From Enchytraeus crypticus (lineage: Eukaryota; Annelida; Clitellata; Enchytraeida; Enchytraeidae): DNA of 64,000 bases. The stretch's first letter is position 1. Each line of letters starts with the position of its first letter. The stretch lies in the NCBI GenBank assembly GCA_905160935.1, contig CAJHZI010000555.1, positions 1,211,001 to 1,275,000 of the forward strand, in the 5' to 3' direction. Shown piece by piece: positions 35,393-44,054 of this stretch. Position numbers and translations under genes: made by a program. The notes beneath the pieces were generated by a model, which was given only the letters and a program-made list of their open reading frames with translations, was not told the origin of the DNA and did no database searches.

Positions 35393-37181
35393 AGAGGTAA
35401 TAAATCCCAATGAAGTCTCTAACCTGGTTGGTGATGAAATCGTCGTCGACCACATAGCAACCCTCCTCCTGCCCCTCCCCCACAGCTCTTCTGATTCTCA
35501 GACTCATCGACTTCCTCCTCTGTCTCGAGTAACCATGCTGCTGAAGGGTGGACCCCGCCCTGTGTGGGTACAGCCCCCCGCCCACCCGATGTATGGGCAG
35601 AAACAACGAGTTCTGCCACGGGATACCTCTTCCAAAGTCCAGCCCATCGATCTGACCCTGGAGGTATGTGGGTGTGATCGCCTCGTCGATTTGCGGGACG
35701 TTGTTTTTGTCGACGATAATTGAGTTTAGTTTTGAGGGGCGTCGGGCGAGAGGTTTCATGCCCATGGGGCGAACCAGGGGCTTCTGTCCCCCCAATCCAC
35801 TACTTCCCCTCTCCAGTCCATGACTCCGGTCCACGTCCACTGATTGCTGACGTCGAGGAAAAGATCTATTCCTTCCGACCTTGGAATTTACTCCGCAAGT
35901 GGTTTCCCGTTGGTTTCTTTCACAGACTGCCTCTAGAGTATTTGCTGTCTGCATTGGTCGATCAACCAAACACCGGTCCACAATGGATGAGCCTGTTAAA
36001 CGTTCGCAAGAGCCCCTGGCTATATTAACACTCGCGCAATGGTGCTCTATATCATCTCGTAGAGAGGATTGGCTCGATATTCTGGATCTAGAAGGCGGAA
36101 CGCACGTGTCGCTCTTGTGATGTTTTCGAGTTCTGCCACTGTTCCGCCTGGAACTCGATGAACTTTCTCGCGTTCTCGCGTTTCGCCGTTCTTTCTGGGA
36201 AATGGAAGCGGAACGCTGTAGACTCGTCGCTGATGATGCGAGATCATTGGGTTGTGCAACAACATGAGATTGTTGTTTATCCTGTTGTTCCTGTTGTCCC
36301 TCGTTGTTCTGTTGCTCTCGTTGTTCTAGTGGCTTTCGTTGCTTTGGCTGCTCTTCTGGCTGTTGTTGTTTTTGATGTAGGGGTTGTTCGTGATGTTGTT
36401 TTTGCTGTTGTTGTCTTTCTTGATGCTGCTGCAAGTGTTGTTGTTGTTGATGGTGTTGTCTATCTTCCTGCTGATGTTGTTGTTGCTGATGATGTTGTCT
36501 ATCTTCTTGCTGTTGTTGCTGTTGTTGTTGTTGTATTTGTTTCTGTTGTTGCTCTGATGTTTGTTGATGTTGTACATATCGCTGCTCTTGTTGTTGCTGC
36601 TCTTGTTGTTGTTGCTCTAGTTGTTGCTGCTCTTGTTGTTGTTGCCCTAGTTGTTGTTGTTCTGTATGTTTTGTCTCTTGCAGTTCATGTTGATGTAGCT
36701 TTTGTTCTAGCTGTTCATGCTGTTGATCTTGCTGTTGTTGTTGTTGTTGTGGCTGCTGCTGTTGTTCATGTTGTTGTTGCTGTTGCATTTCCTTTTGATG
36801 TTCTCGTTGTTCTACATGCTGTTGCTCTTGCTGTTCATATTGTTGATTTTGATGTTGATGTTGTTGTTGCTGTTGCTGCTGCTGCTTTTTTTCATGCTCT
36901 TGTTGTTGTTGCATTTCCTCCTGATGTTGCTGTTGCTCTTGCTGTTCATGTTGTTGATCTTGCAGTCGATGTTGTTGTTGTTGCTGTTCATGTTGTTGTT
37001 GTTGCATTTGCCCTTGATGTTGCCGATGTTGTTGTTGCTCTATAGGTGCTTGCTTTTGTTGTTCATATTGTTGTTGCTCTTGTTGTTGTTGTTGTAGTTC
37101 AGAAGAGCAGCTGATCCACTGTTGCTCTTCTGCTGCTCTAAGTTCATCGAGGCTTTGCATTTCATTGATTGACTTATTCAT
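15243..37181 (-). CDS. HCN: HCN-type cyclic-nucleotide-gated pacemaker channel
   Basis: Plasma-membrane cation channel opened by hyperpolarisation and tuned by cAMP (family knowledge). Eleven exons: 35424-37181, 33008-33357, 21876-22039, 21204-21371, 20690-20787, 19546-19695, 19117-19335, 17959-18105, 16894-17137, 16230-16488, 15243-15501. All phases join (3816 nt, 1271 aa). Domains: Q/H/E-rich N-terminus (about 30-305), Ser/Arg-rich linker, HCN domain ending [10 protein letters not shown] (about 703), S1 FYWDLFML, S2 to NFRTG, S3 [13 protein letters not shown]4 [21 protein letters not shown]5, pore [11 protein letters not shown] (917-921), S6, C-linker QVEEYM...[13 protein letters not shown], and a cNMP-binding domain with FGEICLL and R1109. 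Oddities: the filter has S917 where CIGYG is usual, and V1110 replaces the conserved Thr contacting the cyclic phosphate. The ATG follows an in-frame TAA, but the first codons resemble a microsatellite, so an earlier exon is possible. Confidence 0.95.
15504..16225. repeat. (AATC)n / (GACT)n tract, HCN last intron
   Basis: Tetranucleotide AATC and CAGT repeats to about 15960. They then switch to the complementary-sense GATT/GACT runs up to the donor of exon 10. On the gene strand GATTGATTGATTGGCAG directly precedes exon 11. Confidence 0.95.
16545..16765 (-). repeat. Duplicate of HCN exon 10 5' edge
   Basis: About 100 bases of exon 10 start ([20 protein letters not shown] frame) plus its acceptor are repeated at 16565-16666, with the boundary at 16666 versus the working 16488. 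Flanking intron with the TGTCATGTATGTATG motif is duplicated too. The copy has no donor, ends within the VEHFNMVL codons and differs at several bases. Confidence 0.9.
17142..17580 (-). repeat. (AATC)n tract with duplicate of HCN exon 9 5' edge
   Basis: AATC tetranucleotide runs surround a ~71-bp copy (17222-17292) of the start of exon 9. Its acceptor ACAG|GAGATAGTTAACTA lies at 17292 versus the working 17137. The copy has TAA where exon 9 encodes Tyr, so it cannot replace the exon. Confidence 0.9.
17640..17770 (-). mobile_element. tRNA-like SINE fragment
   Basis: Reverse-strand GTGGGTTCGAATCCTGGCC is a good B box, but the element lacks a complete cloverleaf. It differs from families A and A2. 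Confidence 0.45.
18222..18330 (+). mobile_element. tRNA-derived SINE, subfamily A2
   Basis: GATGAGCCGATTGTTTG..., TTGTTCGACAG, B box GGGTTCAAATCCAGTG, then TCACTGGCATGCTATCG. Truncated at the 3' end. Confidence 0.75.
19343..19540 (-). repeat. (AATC)n tract plus partial copy of HCN exon 7
   Basis: AATC repeats fill this 210-bp intron between exons 7 and 6. Next to the exon 6 donor, 19507-19532 repeats about 26 bases of exon 7 (codons for KALSHMLS) without a splice boundary. Confidence 0.85.
19702..19830. repeat. (AATC)n tract, HCN intron 5
   Basis: Imperfect AATC tetranucleotide run directly before the exon 6 acceptor on the gene strand. Confidence 0.9.
19860..19997 (-). mobile_element. tRNA-derived SINE, family A
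   Basis: Reverse copy: TTAACGACAGTTTCATCATT, GAGCCCAGGATTTGAATC (B box reversed), then GGCCACTGGCTCCAGCC. Confidence 0.85.
20103..20235 (+). mobile_element. tRNA-derived SINE, family A, full copy
   Basis: GGCTGGAGCCAGTGGCGAAG (A-box region), GACCGCGGATCAG, B box GGGTTCAAATCCTGG, then TCACTGACATCGTTTTCGAG and TGAGGAAATTGACGTTAACC. Best plus-strand reference for the family. It lies in inverted orientation 105 bp from the copy at 19860-19997. Confidence 0.9.
20450..20640 (-). mobile_element. 5S rRNA-derived SINE or 5S pseudogene
   Basis: On the minus strand: AAGCTACGTCGAGCACGG, then TTAGTACTTTATGGGTGACC, then GGAAGACCGAGTGATGGCAG. This tracks the 3' half of 5S rRNA, including the conserved GGTTAGTACTT and GGGTGACC internal-promoter region. 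A non-5S tail (CCGGCTGGAATCGGTGTGCC) follows, as expected for a 5S-derived SINE. The 5' half of 5S is not recognisable. Confidence 0.65.
20795..20865 (-). mobile_element. SINE-like fragment, family D, abutting HCN exon 5
   Basis: On the gene strand the element ends ACCGGAAGTTGAATTC followed by (GATT)n, which runs into TTAATCAG|GT, the exon 5 acceptor. It shows how a retroposon tail can become the end of an intron. Confidence 0.75.
20868..21032. repeat. 28-bp minisatellite, HCN intron 4
   Basis: Five to six copies of ACATATAACAATAGAGACG plus TGCCTGTTA. Confidence 0.9.
21035..21130 (+). mobile_element. Non-LTR tail, family B, truncated
   Basis: GTGTAGGACGGAGAGGATTG, GCATCCCGACCCTGG, TTAACTGGGATTCAAGGG, then GCTGATGATGA. 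Confidence 0.75.
21415..21870. repeat. (ATTC)n tetranucleotide tract, HCN intron 3
   Basis: Long TTCATTCATTCG-type runs with GATT runs at both ends. The His/Ser ORF over it is not a gene. Confidence 0.95.
22045..22400 (-). repeat. Two copies of HCN exon 3 5' edge among AATC runs
   Basis: Copies at about 22092-22161 and 22202-22271 reproduce the first ~70 bases of exon 3 ([21 protein letters not shown] frame) with acceptor AG|GTTCTACTGG. Boundaries are at 22161 and 22271 versus the working 22039. Both break off at the same point, near AAGGATATGGC. Confidence 0.95.
22537..22800. repeat. 33-bp minisatellite, HCN intron 2
   Basis: About eight copies of ACAGTAAGGGTCTACACACA plus GGCCTACACTTGT. 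ORFs on both strands over it are by-products of the period being a multiple of three. Confidence 0.95.
23155..23220 (-). mobile_element. SINE family A, 3' fragment
   Basis: GCTAAGGTTACCGCCAG, TTTCCTCACTAGAAAGCG, ATGTCAG. The tRNA head is absent. Confidence 0.65.
23220..24390. other. Unassigned sequence in HCN intron 2
   Basis: No gene, no exon with credible splice sites, and only one repeat fragment (23995-24065: TTGTTGTCATGGACGACGG-type, family F). AT-rich. Confidence 0.5.
24395..24870. repeat. 33-bp minisatellite, HCN intron 2
   Basis: About 14 copies of CATTGATTCGCATAGAATGA plus TTCAGCGGGTCCT. Variants replace TCGCATAGA with ACACATGGAC. Confidence 0.95.
25540..25670. repeat. ~27-bp tandem repeat with GGGTATTCC
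   Basis: Four to five degenerate copies of GGGTATTCCCATACCTGCC with CCTTATTGCAC. Otherwise 24870-26570 holds nothing recognisable. Confidence 0.75.
26577..26710. repeat. (CT)n tract
   Basis: CTCTCT with T-rich interruptions. Confidence 0.9.
27482..27700. repeat. 28-bp minisatellite, HCN intron 2
   Basis: Eight almost identical copies of ACACATCGGTGAAATACGGG plus TGTTTATT. Confidence 0.95.
28705..28835 (-). mobile_element. tRNA-derived SINE, family A
   Basis: AAGGTCAGTTTCTTCACTCG, GAGCCCAGGATTTAAACCCC, ACTTCGACACTGGCTCCAGCC. Confidence 0.9.
29060..29690. repeat. 20-bp minisatellite, HCN intron 2
   Basis: About 25 copies of GTTCAATAGAGTTCTTAAGC. Earlier copies (29090-29280) are the diverged form GCTTAACTGAGTTCT. 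Confidence 0.9.
30062..30182. repeat. (GA)n microsatellite
   Basis: GAGAGA tracts with occasional T or C. A second block lies at 30536-30645. Confidence 0.95.
31045..31175 (+). mobile_element. tRNA-derived SINE, subfamily A2
   Basis: GGGCTGAGCCGGTGGC, CAAGTTGTTCGACAGCGG, B box AGGTTTCAAACCCAGTG, then ACTCGAGCAGAAAACAGACG. Confidence 0.85.
31307..32648. repeat. 1.35-kb homogeneous 20-bp minisatellite
   Basis: About 67 head-to-tail copies of GATATAGAGATGTGTGATGA. The commonest variant is GAAATG for GAGATG, at irregular spacing of 4 to 12 units. One 18-bp unit lies near 32082 and a rearranged patch near 32480. The minus-strand 481-codon frame over it only reflects a stop-free repeat. Confidence 0.98.
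32855..32945 (-). mobile_element. Non-LTR tail, family B, reverse copy
   Basis: ATCATCATCAATAACTTCCC, CAACCAGGGTCGGGACGCG, then TTCACTCCACTCTGTCC. Confidence 0.7.
33377..33413 (-). repeat. Duplicate of HCN exon 2 5' edge
   Basis: About 37 bases of exon 2 ([10 protein letters not shown] frame) with an acceptor reading TTTTTAG|ACAAC, boundary at 33413 versus the working 33357. The spacing is 56 bp. Confidence 0.9.
33445..33500 (+). mobile_element. Dispersed repeat family F fragment
   Basis: ATAACAACAATTAGAGTGCT, ACTGTCATCAATGACAACATC, GAGCACTAT. Longer copies lie at 45535 and 45780. Confidence 0.65.
33635..33775 (-). mobile_element. tRNA-derived SINE, family A
   Basis: AAGGTTAACGTCAGTTTCC, TGGCAAGCCCATAACTTTA, then ACTTTGCCATTGGCTCAAGCC. 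Confidence 0.85.
33835..33950. repeat. (AATC)n with CGATTA
   Basis: Repeats of AATCGATTAATCAATCAATC in HCN intron 1. Confidence 0.9.
34588..34730. repeat. (GA)n microsatellite
   Basis: GA runs with a GAGT patch. A further pure (GA)n lies at 35353-35391. Confidence 0.95.
35220..35250 (-). repeat. Copy of HCN exon 1 donor edge
   Basis: About 30 bases around the exon 1 donor (gene strand ACCAACCAG|GTTAGAGA) recur 200 bp downstream in intron 1. This is the only copied donor side found; all others are acceptor sides. Confidence 0.75.
35265..35355 (+). mobile_element. Non-LTR 3' end (family C-LINE)
   Basis: AAGAGGAAGGCGGAAGATAG, ACCATAGACCTGCCATTAGC, AGTGCACTAATAGAGAG. Same tail as 6443, 53365 and 63390. 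Confidence 0.75.
36255..37100 (-). repeat. CAA/CAG-rich coding repeat (HCN exon 1)
   Basis: Encodes residues about 30-305 of the channel: Q runs of 2-9 broken by H, E, L, R and K. Codons mix CAA and CAG, with no long pure CAG run. The opposite strand gives long Leu/Val/Ala frames that are not genes. Confidence 0.9.
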
Positions 37182-37350
37182 TTATTGATAAACTTATTCA
37201 TTCATTCAGTGACTCATTCATTCACTGACTCATTCATTCATTGAGTCATTCATTAAGTGATTTATTCATTCATTCATTGACTCATTCATTTATTCATTCA
37301 TTCACTGATCCATTCATTCATTAAGTGGCTCATTCATTCATTCATTGGCT
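37150..37350. repeat. (ATTC)n at the HCN 5' end
   Basis: TTCATTCATTCACTGACTCA repeats. The predicted HCN start codon sits at its edge. Confidence 0.9.
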
Positions 37351-37387
37351 CAGCTCATAGCTGACTTTATAAAACTATCATACGCTG

Positions 37388-37530
37388 TGCAGAGCTCGAT
37401 GTGGTCATGGACGATGATATCACAGAGAACCACTATAGTTGTAGTCAGAGCTAATAGGCTCGTGTTGTGCAGAGCTCGATGTGGTCATGGACGATGATAT
37501 ACAGAGAACCAGTATAGTTGTAGTCACAGC
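37388..37530. repeat. Two-copy ~72-bp direct repeat upstream of HCN
   Basis: TGTGCAGAGCTCGATGTGG, TCATGGACGATGATAT, ACAGAGAACCA, TATAGTTGTAGTCA occur twice in tandem. The middle part resembles repeat family F. Confidence 0.85.
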
Positions 37531-38219
37531 TGATAGGCGCTCAGTCAATACTCTTAACTCACTACTACGCAAAACTTCTATCAGATTCTCATAACACGGG
37601 CTTATCTTACAACATCGCTAGGTTAAGAATCGAACCTGCGTTCGCATGAGGGGGCATCCAATCAGCAATAACTCTATAGTAGAATAAGAGAGGAGCTTTA
37701 GACGCTTGGGGATCTCTGTGCGTTTGAAATTGAAATAGCAAAGATTAGAGGATTAGCTCCAGGCTTAGAGATCATTCACTGATAATCCATTCTACCGGAT
37801 CAGTATCCATGATATAACAACGAGCAGGGATCAGTATAAGCTTTGTCACAATTCCTACACTGAATGAATGTACAACCCGAACAGAGTTACATTACTCTGA
37901 ATCAATCAATTAATAAATAGATTTAAATTGCTTTGAATCAATTAATAAATAGGCATAACAACAGAAATGTGCTATGATATAAATGTGATTTGAAGTAGCT
38001 GACATTATCCTTGGATGAGGAAATGGACGTTAAACCTTTATTATTATTTTTATTATTATTTTCACACATCTAACCGTATAGAACAATGATATTACACCTC
38101 TATCATTGTCACATAGTGATTCTATCATATCACAAGTTTTGTGATATTATAACGCTATCATATTTGTTTGATATCACATTTCTATCATTGTCATGTCATG
38201 CCTCAATCTTAACACATTT

Positions 38220-38905
38220 CTATGATATCTCTCTCACATCACTATAATAACATATCTTTCATGACACTCTGATATCTCATCTCTATCACATCGCTATGAT
38301 ATCACATTTCTATCACATCGCTATTATATCGCATGTCTATCACATCGTTATGATATCACATCTCTATCACATCGTAATCATATCACATCCCTATCACATC
38401 GCTATCATATCACTATCATATCACAATCTCTATCACTTCGCTATCATATCACATCTCTATCACATCGCTATAATATCACATCTCTATCACATCGCTATCA
38501 TATCACTATCATATCACAATCTCTATCACTTCGCTATCATATTACATCTCAATCACTTCGCTATCATATCGCATCTCTATCACATCGTTATGATATCACA
38601 TCTCTATCACATCGTTATGATATCACATCTCTATCACATCGCTATGTTGTCACATGCCTATCACATCGCTATGATATCACATCGCTATAAAAATCGCTAT
38701 TTTATCACATCGCTATATCACATCGCTACGATATTACATCTCTATCACATCTCTATCACTATGCTATCATATCACATCTCTATCACATGTCTATCGCATC
38801 GCTATGATATAACATCTCTATCGCATCGCTACCATATCGTTATGATATCACATCTCTAACACATCGCTATCATATCACATCTCTAACACATCTCTATAAT
38901 ATCGC
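38220..38905. repeat. ~20-bp minisatellite related to 31.3-32.6 kb array
   Basis: Irregular copies of ATCACATCTCTATCACATCG with ATGATATC. The core resembles the reverse complement of the 20-bp unit at 31307-32648, but is far less homogeneous. Confidence 0.9.
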
Positions 38906-39029
38906 GTATGGTCAGATATTGTTTACTAGTCAAGAGGACTGGGAGAATGGAAGCGAGAGCTAGTGTCTCCTCAAGCTTTCCTAAATCCTCCTTACTAACA
39001 CGACATAGAGTGGGGAGAGGAGAGAGCGG

Positions 39030-39032
<3 letters not shown>

Positions 39033-39077
<45 letters not shown>

Positions 39078-39108
39078 GACAGAGACAGAGAGAGACAGAG
39101 ATAGACAG

Positions 39109-39141
<33 letters not shown>

Positions 39142-39172
39142 CAGAGAAAGAAAGAGAGAGAGAGAGTTGGAT
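39033..39172. repeat. (GA)n microsatellite
   Basis: GAGAGA with CAGAGA interruptions. Confidence 0.95.
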
Positions 39173-39214
39173 AAATAGGGAAATATAAAGGTGTAGTAAA
39201 AAAATCTAAAAAAC

Positions 39215-39345
39215 TAATAAAAAGCTAAAGTTAACGTTAGTTTCCTCACTCAAAAGAGATGTCAGTGACAAGCGAGCCCAGGATTTGAGCCCCGCACATG
39301 CTGATCCGCGGTCGAATATCTTACCGACATCACCACTGGCTCCAG
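39215..39345 (-). mobile_element. tRNA-derived SINE, family A
   Basis: AAGTTAACGTTAGTTTCCTC, GAGCCCAGGATTTGAGCCCC, CATCACCACTGGCTCCAGC. Confidence 0.9.
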
Positions 39346-39544
39346 CTGATAGAGAGAAAAGGAGAGAGGAAGATTGCTTGCTTTGGATGAAGTATTATGG
39401 ACCGAGGGGAAATGTTAAAATAACTCAGCTCACGTGATACTCACGTGGGAGAATAACATTCACAGCGATTGTACAAAACTTCTTCATTTAAACACAATTC
39501 AAATCAGTGCCCATCAAAAATCATTGTTTAAGATGTCGAGTTTC

Positions 39545-39640
39545 TAGAGAGAAGAGAGAGATAGAGAGAGGTAGAGAGAGAGAGAGCGAGAGAGAGATAG
39601 GTAGAGAGAGAGAGAGAGAAAGAGAGAGAGAGCGAGAGAG

Positions 39641-39699
<59 letters not shown>

Positions 39700-39774
39700 G
39701 AGAGAGGGAGAGGAGAGAGAGAGATGATGAGATGGGGTGAGAGTGAGAACGATGGATGTACAATATATACATAC

Positions 39775-39833
<59 letters not shown>

Positions 39834-39853
39834 ATATACAGTATATGTACAGT

Positions 39854-39898
<45 letters not shown>

Positions 39899-39904
39899 GT
39901 AAAT

Positions 39905-39941
<37 letters not shown>

Positions 39942-39959
39942 CATGCATATATATATACA

Positions 39960-40027
<68 letters not shown>

Positions 40028-40036
40028 GACAGAGAA

Positions 40037-40082
<46 letters not shown>

Positions 40083-40085
40083 GAC
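39545..40085. repeat. Compound (GA)n-(TA)n-(CA)n-(TA)n-(GA)n tract
   Basis: GA runs to about 39725, TA runs 39779-39895, CA at 39905-39927, TA to about 40025, GA to 40078. Confidence 0.95.
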
Positions 40086-40397
40086 AGAGAGGACAGAAGA
40101 TATAAATGACAGGAGGTGAAGCTGTGAGACAGATATCATCAAAGGTTCAGATATTAAAAGAAAATGAGAAAGGCAGAAAATGTCAACAAGAATTTAAGTC
40201 AGGAAATAATTTTATCACCGACCGCCTCTTGTCGCTTCTATACATTGTGATATATTCGAAGCGTCTTACTCTCTCCTCAGAATGTTGACAAATGATTTAT
40301 TGAAAACGATGTACATTAAAGATGCAAGAAAAACCTCATTTCAAATTAAAAGTAAAAGTTTCGCTAAAAATATCAAGACAACAGATGTTGCAGATGT

Positions 40398-40530
40398 GAC
40401 TGAAGCCAGTGGCGAAGTCGGTAAGATATTGGACCGCGGATCAGTATGTGCGGGGTTCAAATTCTGGGCTCGCAGGTCAATGACATCGCGTTCGAGTGAG
40501 GAAACTGACGTTAACCATAGCTTTTTATAC
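40398..40530 (+). mobile_element. tRNA-derived SINE, family A
   Basis: TGAAGCCAGTGGCGAAGTCG, GACCGCGGATCAGTATG, B box GGGGTTCAAATTCTGGG, CGCGTTCGAGTGAGGAAAC. Confidence 0.9.
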
Positions 40531-40678
40531 ATTAGCCATTCGACAAATGAATTTGCTTTCAGTCTACTGAGTAATTGTCAAACCATCGAAGTCAATGACC
40601 CTATTTGATCTTACGGTTTGTATTGGTTACACATACTACAACCGCGCGTGTTTACGTGCTTTTTCATTACGTGTATAT

Positions 40679-40723
<45 letters not shown>

Positions 40724-40724
40724 A

Positions 40725-40856
40725 AAGCTAAAGCTAAGGTTAACGTCAGTTTCCTCACTCGAAAGCGATGTCAGTGACGGGCGAGCCCAGAATTTGAACC
40801 TGTATCAACTGATCCGCGGTCGAGTATCTTACCGACTTCGCCACTGGCTCCAGCCA
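40725..40856 (-). mobile_element. tRNA-derived SINE, family A
   Basis: GCTAAGGTTAACGTCAGTTT, GAGCCCAGAATTTGAACC, ACTTCGCCACTGGCTCCAGCC. It sits between two TA runs, suggesting insertion into or next to a TA tract. Confidence 0.9.
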
Positions 40857-40897
<41 letters not shown>

Positions 40898-40928
40898 CAG
40901 TATATATATATATAAACAGTATATATAA

Positions 40929-41000
<72 letters not shown>

Positions 41001-41042
41001 GATATATATGTATATGCATATACATATTTATGTGTACATTTA

Positions 41043-41117
41043 TGCCGGGCGAGTCCAGGATTTGAACCCGCACCTACTGATCGAATATCTTACGGACTTA
41101 GCCACAGACTCCTGCCT
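41043..41117 (-). mobile_element. SINE family A, internally deleted
   Basis: CCGGGCGAGTCCAGGATTTG, ACTTAGCCACAGACTCCTGCC, with a shortened middle. Again flanked by TA runs. Confidence 0.75.
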
Positions 41118-41165
41118 ATATTTATATATATGTATATATATATATATACATATATATACACATAC

Positions 41166-41226
<61 letters not shown>

Positions 41227-41344
41227 CAATGTATGTATTTGTGTAAATCTGCGTAAGTGTATGTGGATAAGATGTGAATAGAAGAGCAATCAAACCGAAA
41301 CAAACCTTCAGATCAGAAAATTTGGCTGACCTAAAAGTACGCAT

Positions 41345-41402
41345 AGCATGAACCATAGTATGGACCAGCCAGTAGGCACTGCACTAGGAGAGAAAGACAG
41401 AG
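41345..41402 (+). mobile_element. Non-LTR 3' end (family C-LINE), fragment
   Basis: GTATGGACCAGCCAGTAGGC, ACTGCACTAGGAGAGAAAG. Confidence 0.65.
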
Positions 41403-41439
41403 CATAAACTATAAGCATTAAGTTCAAGTCCATGAACGT

Positions 41440-41670
41440 GAGTTTGAGTGTATGTGTATGTTAGTGCATATGTGTGCGTATATTTATGTATGTGTGAGTG
41501 TGTGTGTCTATGAGCGTGTGTGTGTGAGTATGTGTGTATGTGTGCGTGTGTATGTATGTATGTGCGTGTATGTACTTGTATGTGTGTATATGCGTGTATG
41601 AATGTGTATGTATGTGCGAGTATGTATGTGTATGTATGTGTGTGTATATGTGTGTGTGTGTGTGTCTGAG
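41440..41670. repeat. (TGTGTATG)n tract
   Basis: Mixed TG/TATG repeats; no gene. Confidence 0.9.
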
Positions 41671-42024
41671 CAACAGGTATTATATGTATATTTTCCACGT
41701 CTAACCCATGGACTCCTCACCACCACTGATGCGTGTATCCAGGCAGATGAGATCTCAGAGTCCATGTAGTGAGAGTGGACTAAGCGGAAGTGGATAGGAT
41801 ATTAGACACAGCACGCGATCCGTACGAATAGATAGTGAAAACAATCTCACTTGTAGGTCAATGTAATCATAGCTAATTGATCAACCAGTCAGTCAATCAG
41901 TCATTCAATCAATCGTCAGTCAGTCAATCAATCAATCAGTCAATCACTCAAGCAGTTAACCAACCAGCTCAATATAAAGCTAAAGCAATACCTCGCCCAT
42001 ACCCAATCGGTATGTGCTGGATTC

Positions 42025-42118
42025 AAATCAAGGGCGAGCCCAGGATTTGAACCCCGCACATAGTGATCCGCGGTCGAGAATCTTACCGACTTCGCCGCTG
42101 ACTCCAGCCAGTGGCGAA
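42025..42118 (-). mobile_element. tRNA-derived SINE, family A, head part
   Basis: GGGCGAGCCCAGGATTTGAA, TCTTACCGACTTCGCCG, TGACTCCAGCCAGTGGCG. Confidence 0.85.
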
Positions 42119-42322
42119 ATAAACCAACCATTAATAGGTCAACCATTAATTAATGAATTTATTAGTTTTAAATCACTAAAATTTTGTAGAATATGACTCT
42201 AATATAAGTAAAATTAAACTATCTTCTACCTGAACTCGACTAGATTTTAATGAAAGTGACAAAATTATGTCGACAATTAATTCTTCGAACTCTATCCCGT
42301 AATAGAAACCCATTTCGCTCCT

Positions 42323-42357
<35 letters not shown>

Positions 42358-42914
42358 GTCGATCGTTATCTATCCTATATTAAAACACCTGGTTCAAGGC
42401 ACATACTCTTAAAGCTATCACGACGAGATCTCTAATAGAACCACGCTATACACGCACCTCTACGGCCTCCTATCAAACCATCAATTAACTGCGGTCAGCT
42501 CCTGGAAAAACTCACTCCAGTATATCCCCATGACATTCATTCCTCCATCAGGTCTCAGCGGAATCTGGAGGCAAGAGGAAATTTGATTTCTAGACGACAT
42601 GTATTTCATTTCATATCACACACGTAGGTCTGCATGCACGGCGAGGGTTTGACGATGATGATGTTCTGTGAGATGAATTCTTCATTATACTCTCTCCATG
42701 TCTTCATCTAAGCGCTCAGAAAAATTATCTGAAAATATTCCTGCTCAGAGAATGTAGAGAGAAAACGGAAAAAGTTCCACGATAGTATTTACTTATTTAT
42801 TTATTTAAAATTTCGATTTTGCACAGTAAATACACAATGTAATTAAATAACTGGATAGCACATGTGGCCTAATTGCAAAATCAGGGTTAACCCAAGGCAC
42901 TATAGGCACTTAGG

Positions 42915-43348
42915 CAGGGGCGGTTCTGGCTTATGCAAAATGGGGTGGCCAGAGGGATGGCAAGGTAAAATTTAGGGGGGCACATATGAGGCATTTTTTT
43001 GGGGAGGGCGCTATTAAACCCCCTACCCGAAGGGGAAATTTTTTGAAATTATAGTCATGAAACTGTATATTTTCTGAGCATCTCATAATAAATATAGGAG
43101 ATTATTTTTCTTTTTGGAATTTGTCAATAATAAATCTTTTCTATTATATATCATCTTCATCATCGTCACATCAGTCTAAACAAGCATCGTCTTAACTGGG
43201 TATCTGATGCTCCTGATCCAGCACTGTTATGTTATGGTAATCAGCAATATAAATCAATATTTTTGGTTGATTATTTTTGGGATGGCCACTGGAGTGGCCA
43301 CTGGCGGTTCTGAGGGGTGGCCCAGGCCACCCCTCAGAACCGCCACTG
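42915..43348. mobile_element. hAT-type MITE with fold-back right end
   Basis: A 434-bp element with terminal inverted repeats CAGGGGCGGTTCTGG and, inverted, CAGTGGCGGTTCTGA. It is flanked by an 8-bp target duplication: CACTTAGG at 42907-42914 and CACTTGGG at 43349-43356, one mismatch. It has no transposase. Inside the right end, 43303-43322 and 43325-43344 are perfect 20-bp inverted arms with a 2-nt loop. An 8-bp duplication and CAG...CTG ends are hAT-superfamily traits. Confidence 0.85.
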
Positions 43349-43659
43349 CACTTGGGCCTACAGGTACCCATATAAAGTACGCACTGTAGATGTTTTATCT
43401 GGGTCAAAATGGTCCTTGACACATAGTGAGCGAGTAATTAGGACACTAGAGGATACTGAATTCAAAGGAAACCTACTTTAAATCCCATATTTGGTAAACA
43501 CAAGCGCCATACTAAGCACTAATAAATCCATAGCCTTTCATTTTGTTGGAATCAAATGGGTATTGTTTGGAAAAGACTCATTGTGGATTTTGATAGCAAG
43601 CTTTAAATAAAATGTGTCTTAGAAATGTTACTTACCAGAATGCTAGAGTAAAAGCTTAA

Positions 43660-43765
43660 AAGCCGATGTTACTGTTAGCTTTCTCTCGAAAGCGATATCA
43701 GTGACGGGTAAGCCCAGGATTTGAACACAAACATACTGATCCGCTGTCGACTATCATATTGTCGC
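43660..43765 (-). mobile_element. SINE family A, partial
   Basis: TTACTGTTAGCTTTCTCTCG, GTAAGCCCAGGATTTGAAC, CATACTGATCCGCTGTCG. The end of the head is lost. Confidence 0.75.
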
Positions 43766-44054
43766 ATCGTCAGCACAGAAGTTGATGAAACTAAGCACAT
43801 ACATGTACATGTAATTGTGTAGCCTGTATAAAATAGATAAAATAGCTTACATTAATCCCACTACATGTGGGATTGAATTATTAATACGCTATGCTTAGAA
43901 CTTATTATCCTACAATTTGCTGTAAATTCTAACTATAGATTCGTAATTAGTTGAGCATAAAGTGGATATTAACTTCAGTAAACCGGCGCCTCTTATACAG
44001 ATTTGATGCTACTACTAAGCGTGTAATGTAGTGGATAGACGTAGAAATTTGCTA

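Larger units (their letters stand above)
40690..41225. repeat. (TA)n blocks
   Basis: TA runs at 40690-40720, 40857-40995 and 41115-41222, interrupted by SINE copies. Confidence 0.95.

Noticed and set aside
36158..37097. Long plus-strand Val/Leu/Ala frames opposite HCN exon 1
   Set aside because: They are the complement of the CAA/CAG coding tract; the minus frame continues into a unique, splice-supported coding exon.
39528..40142. Overlapping Tyr/Ile and Ser/Leu ORFs on both strands
   Set aside because: All arise from TA, CA and GA microsatellites.
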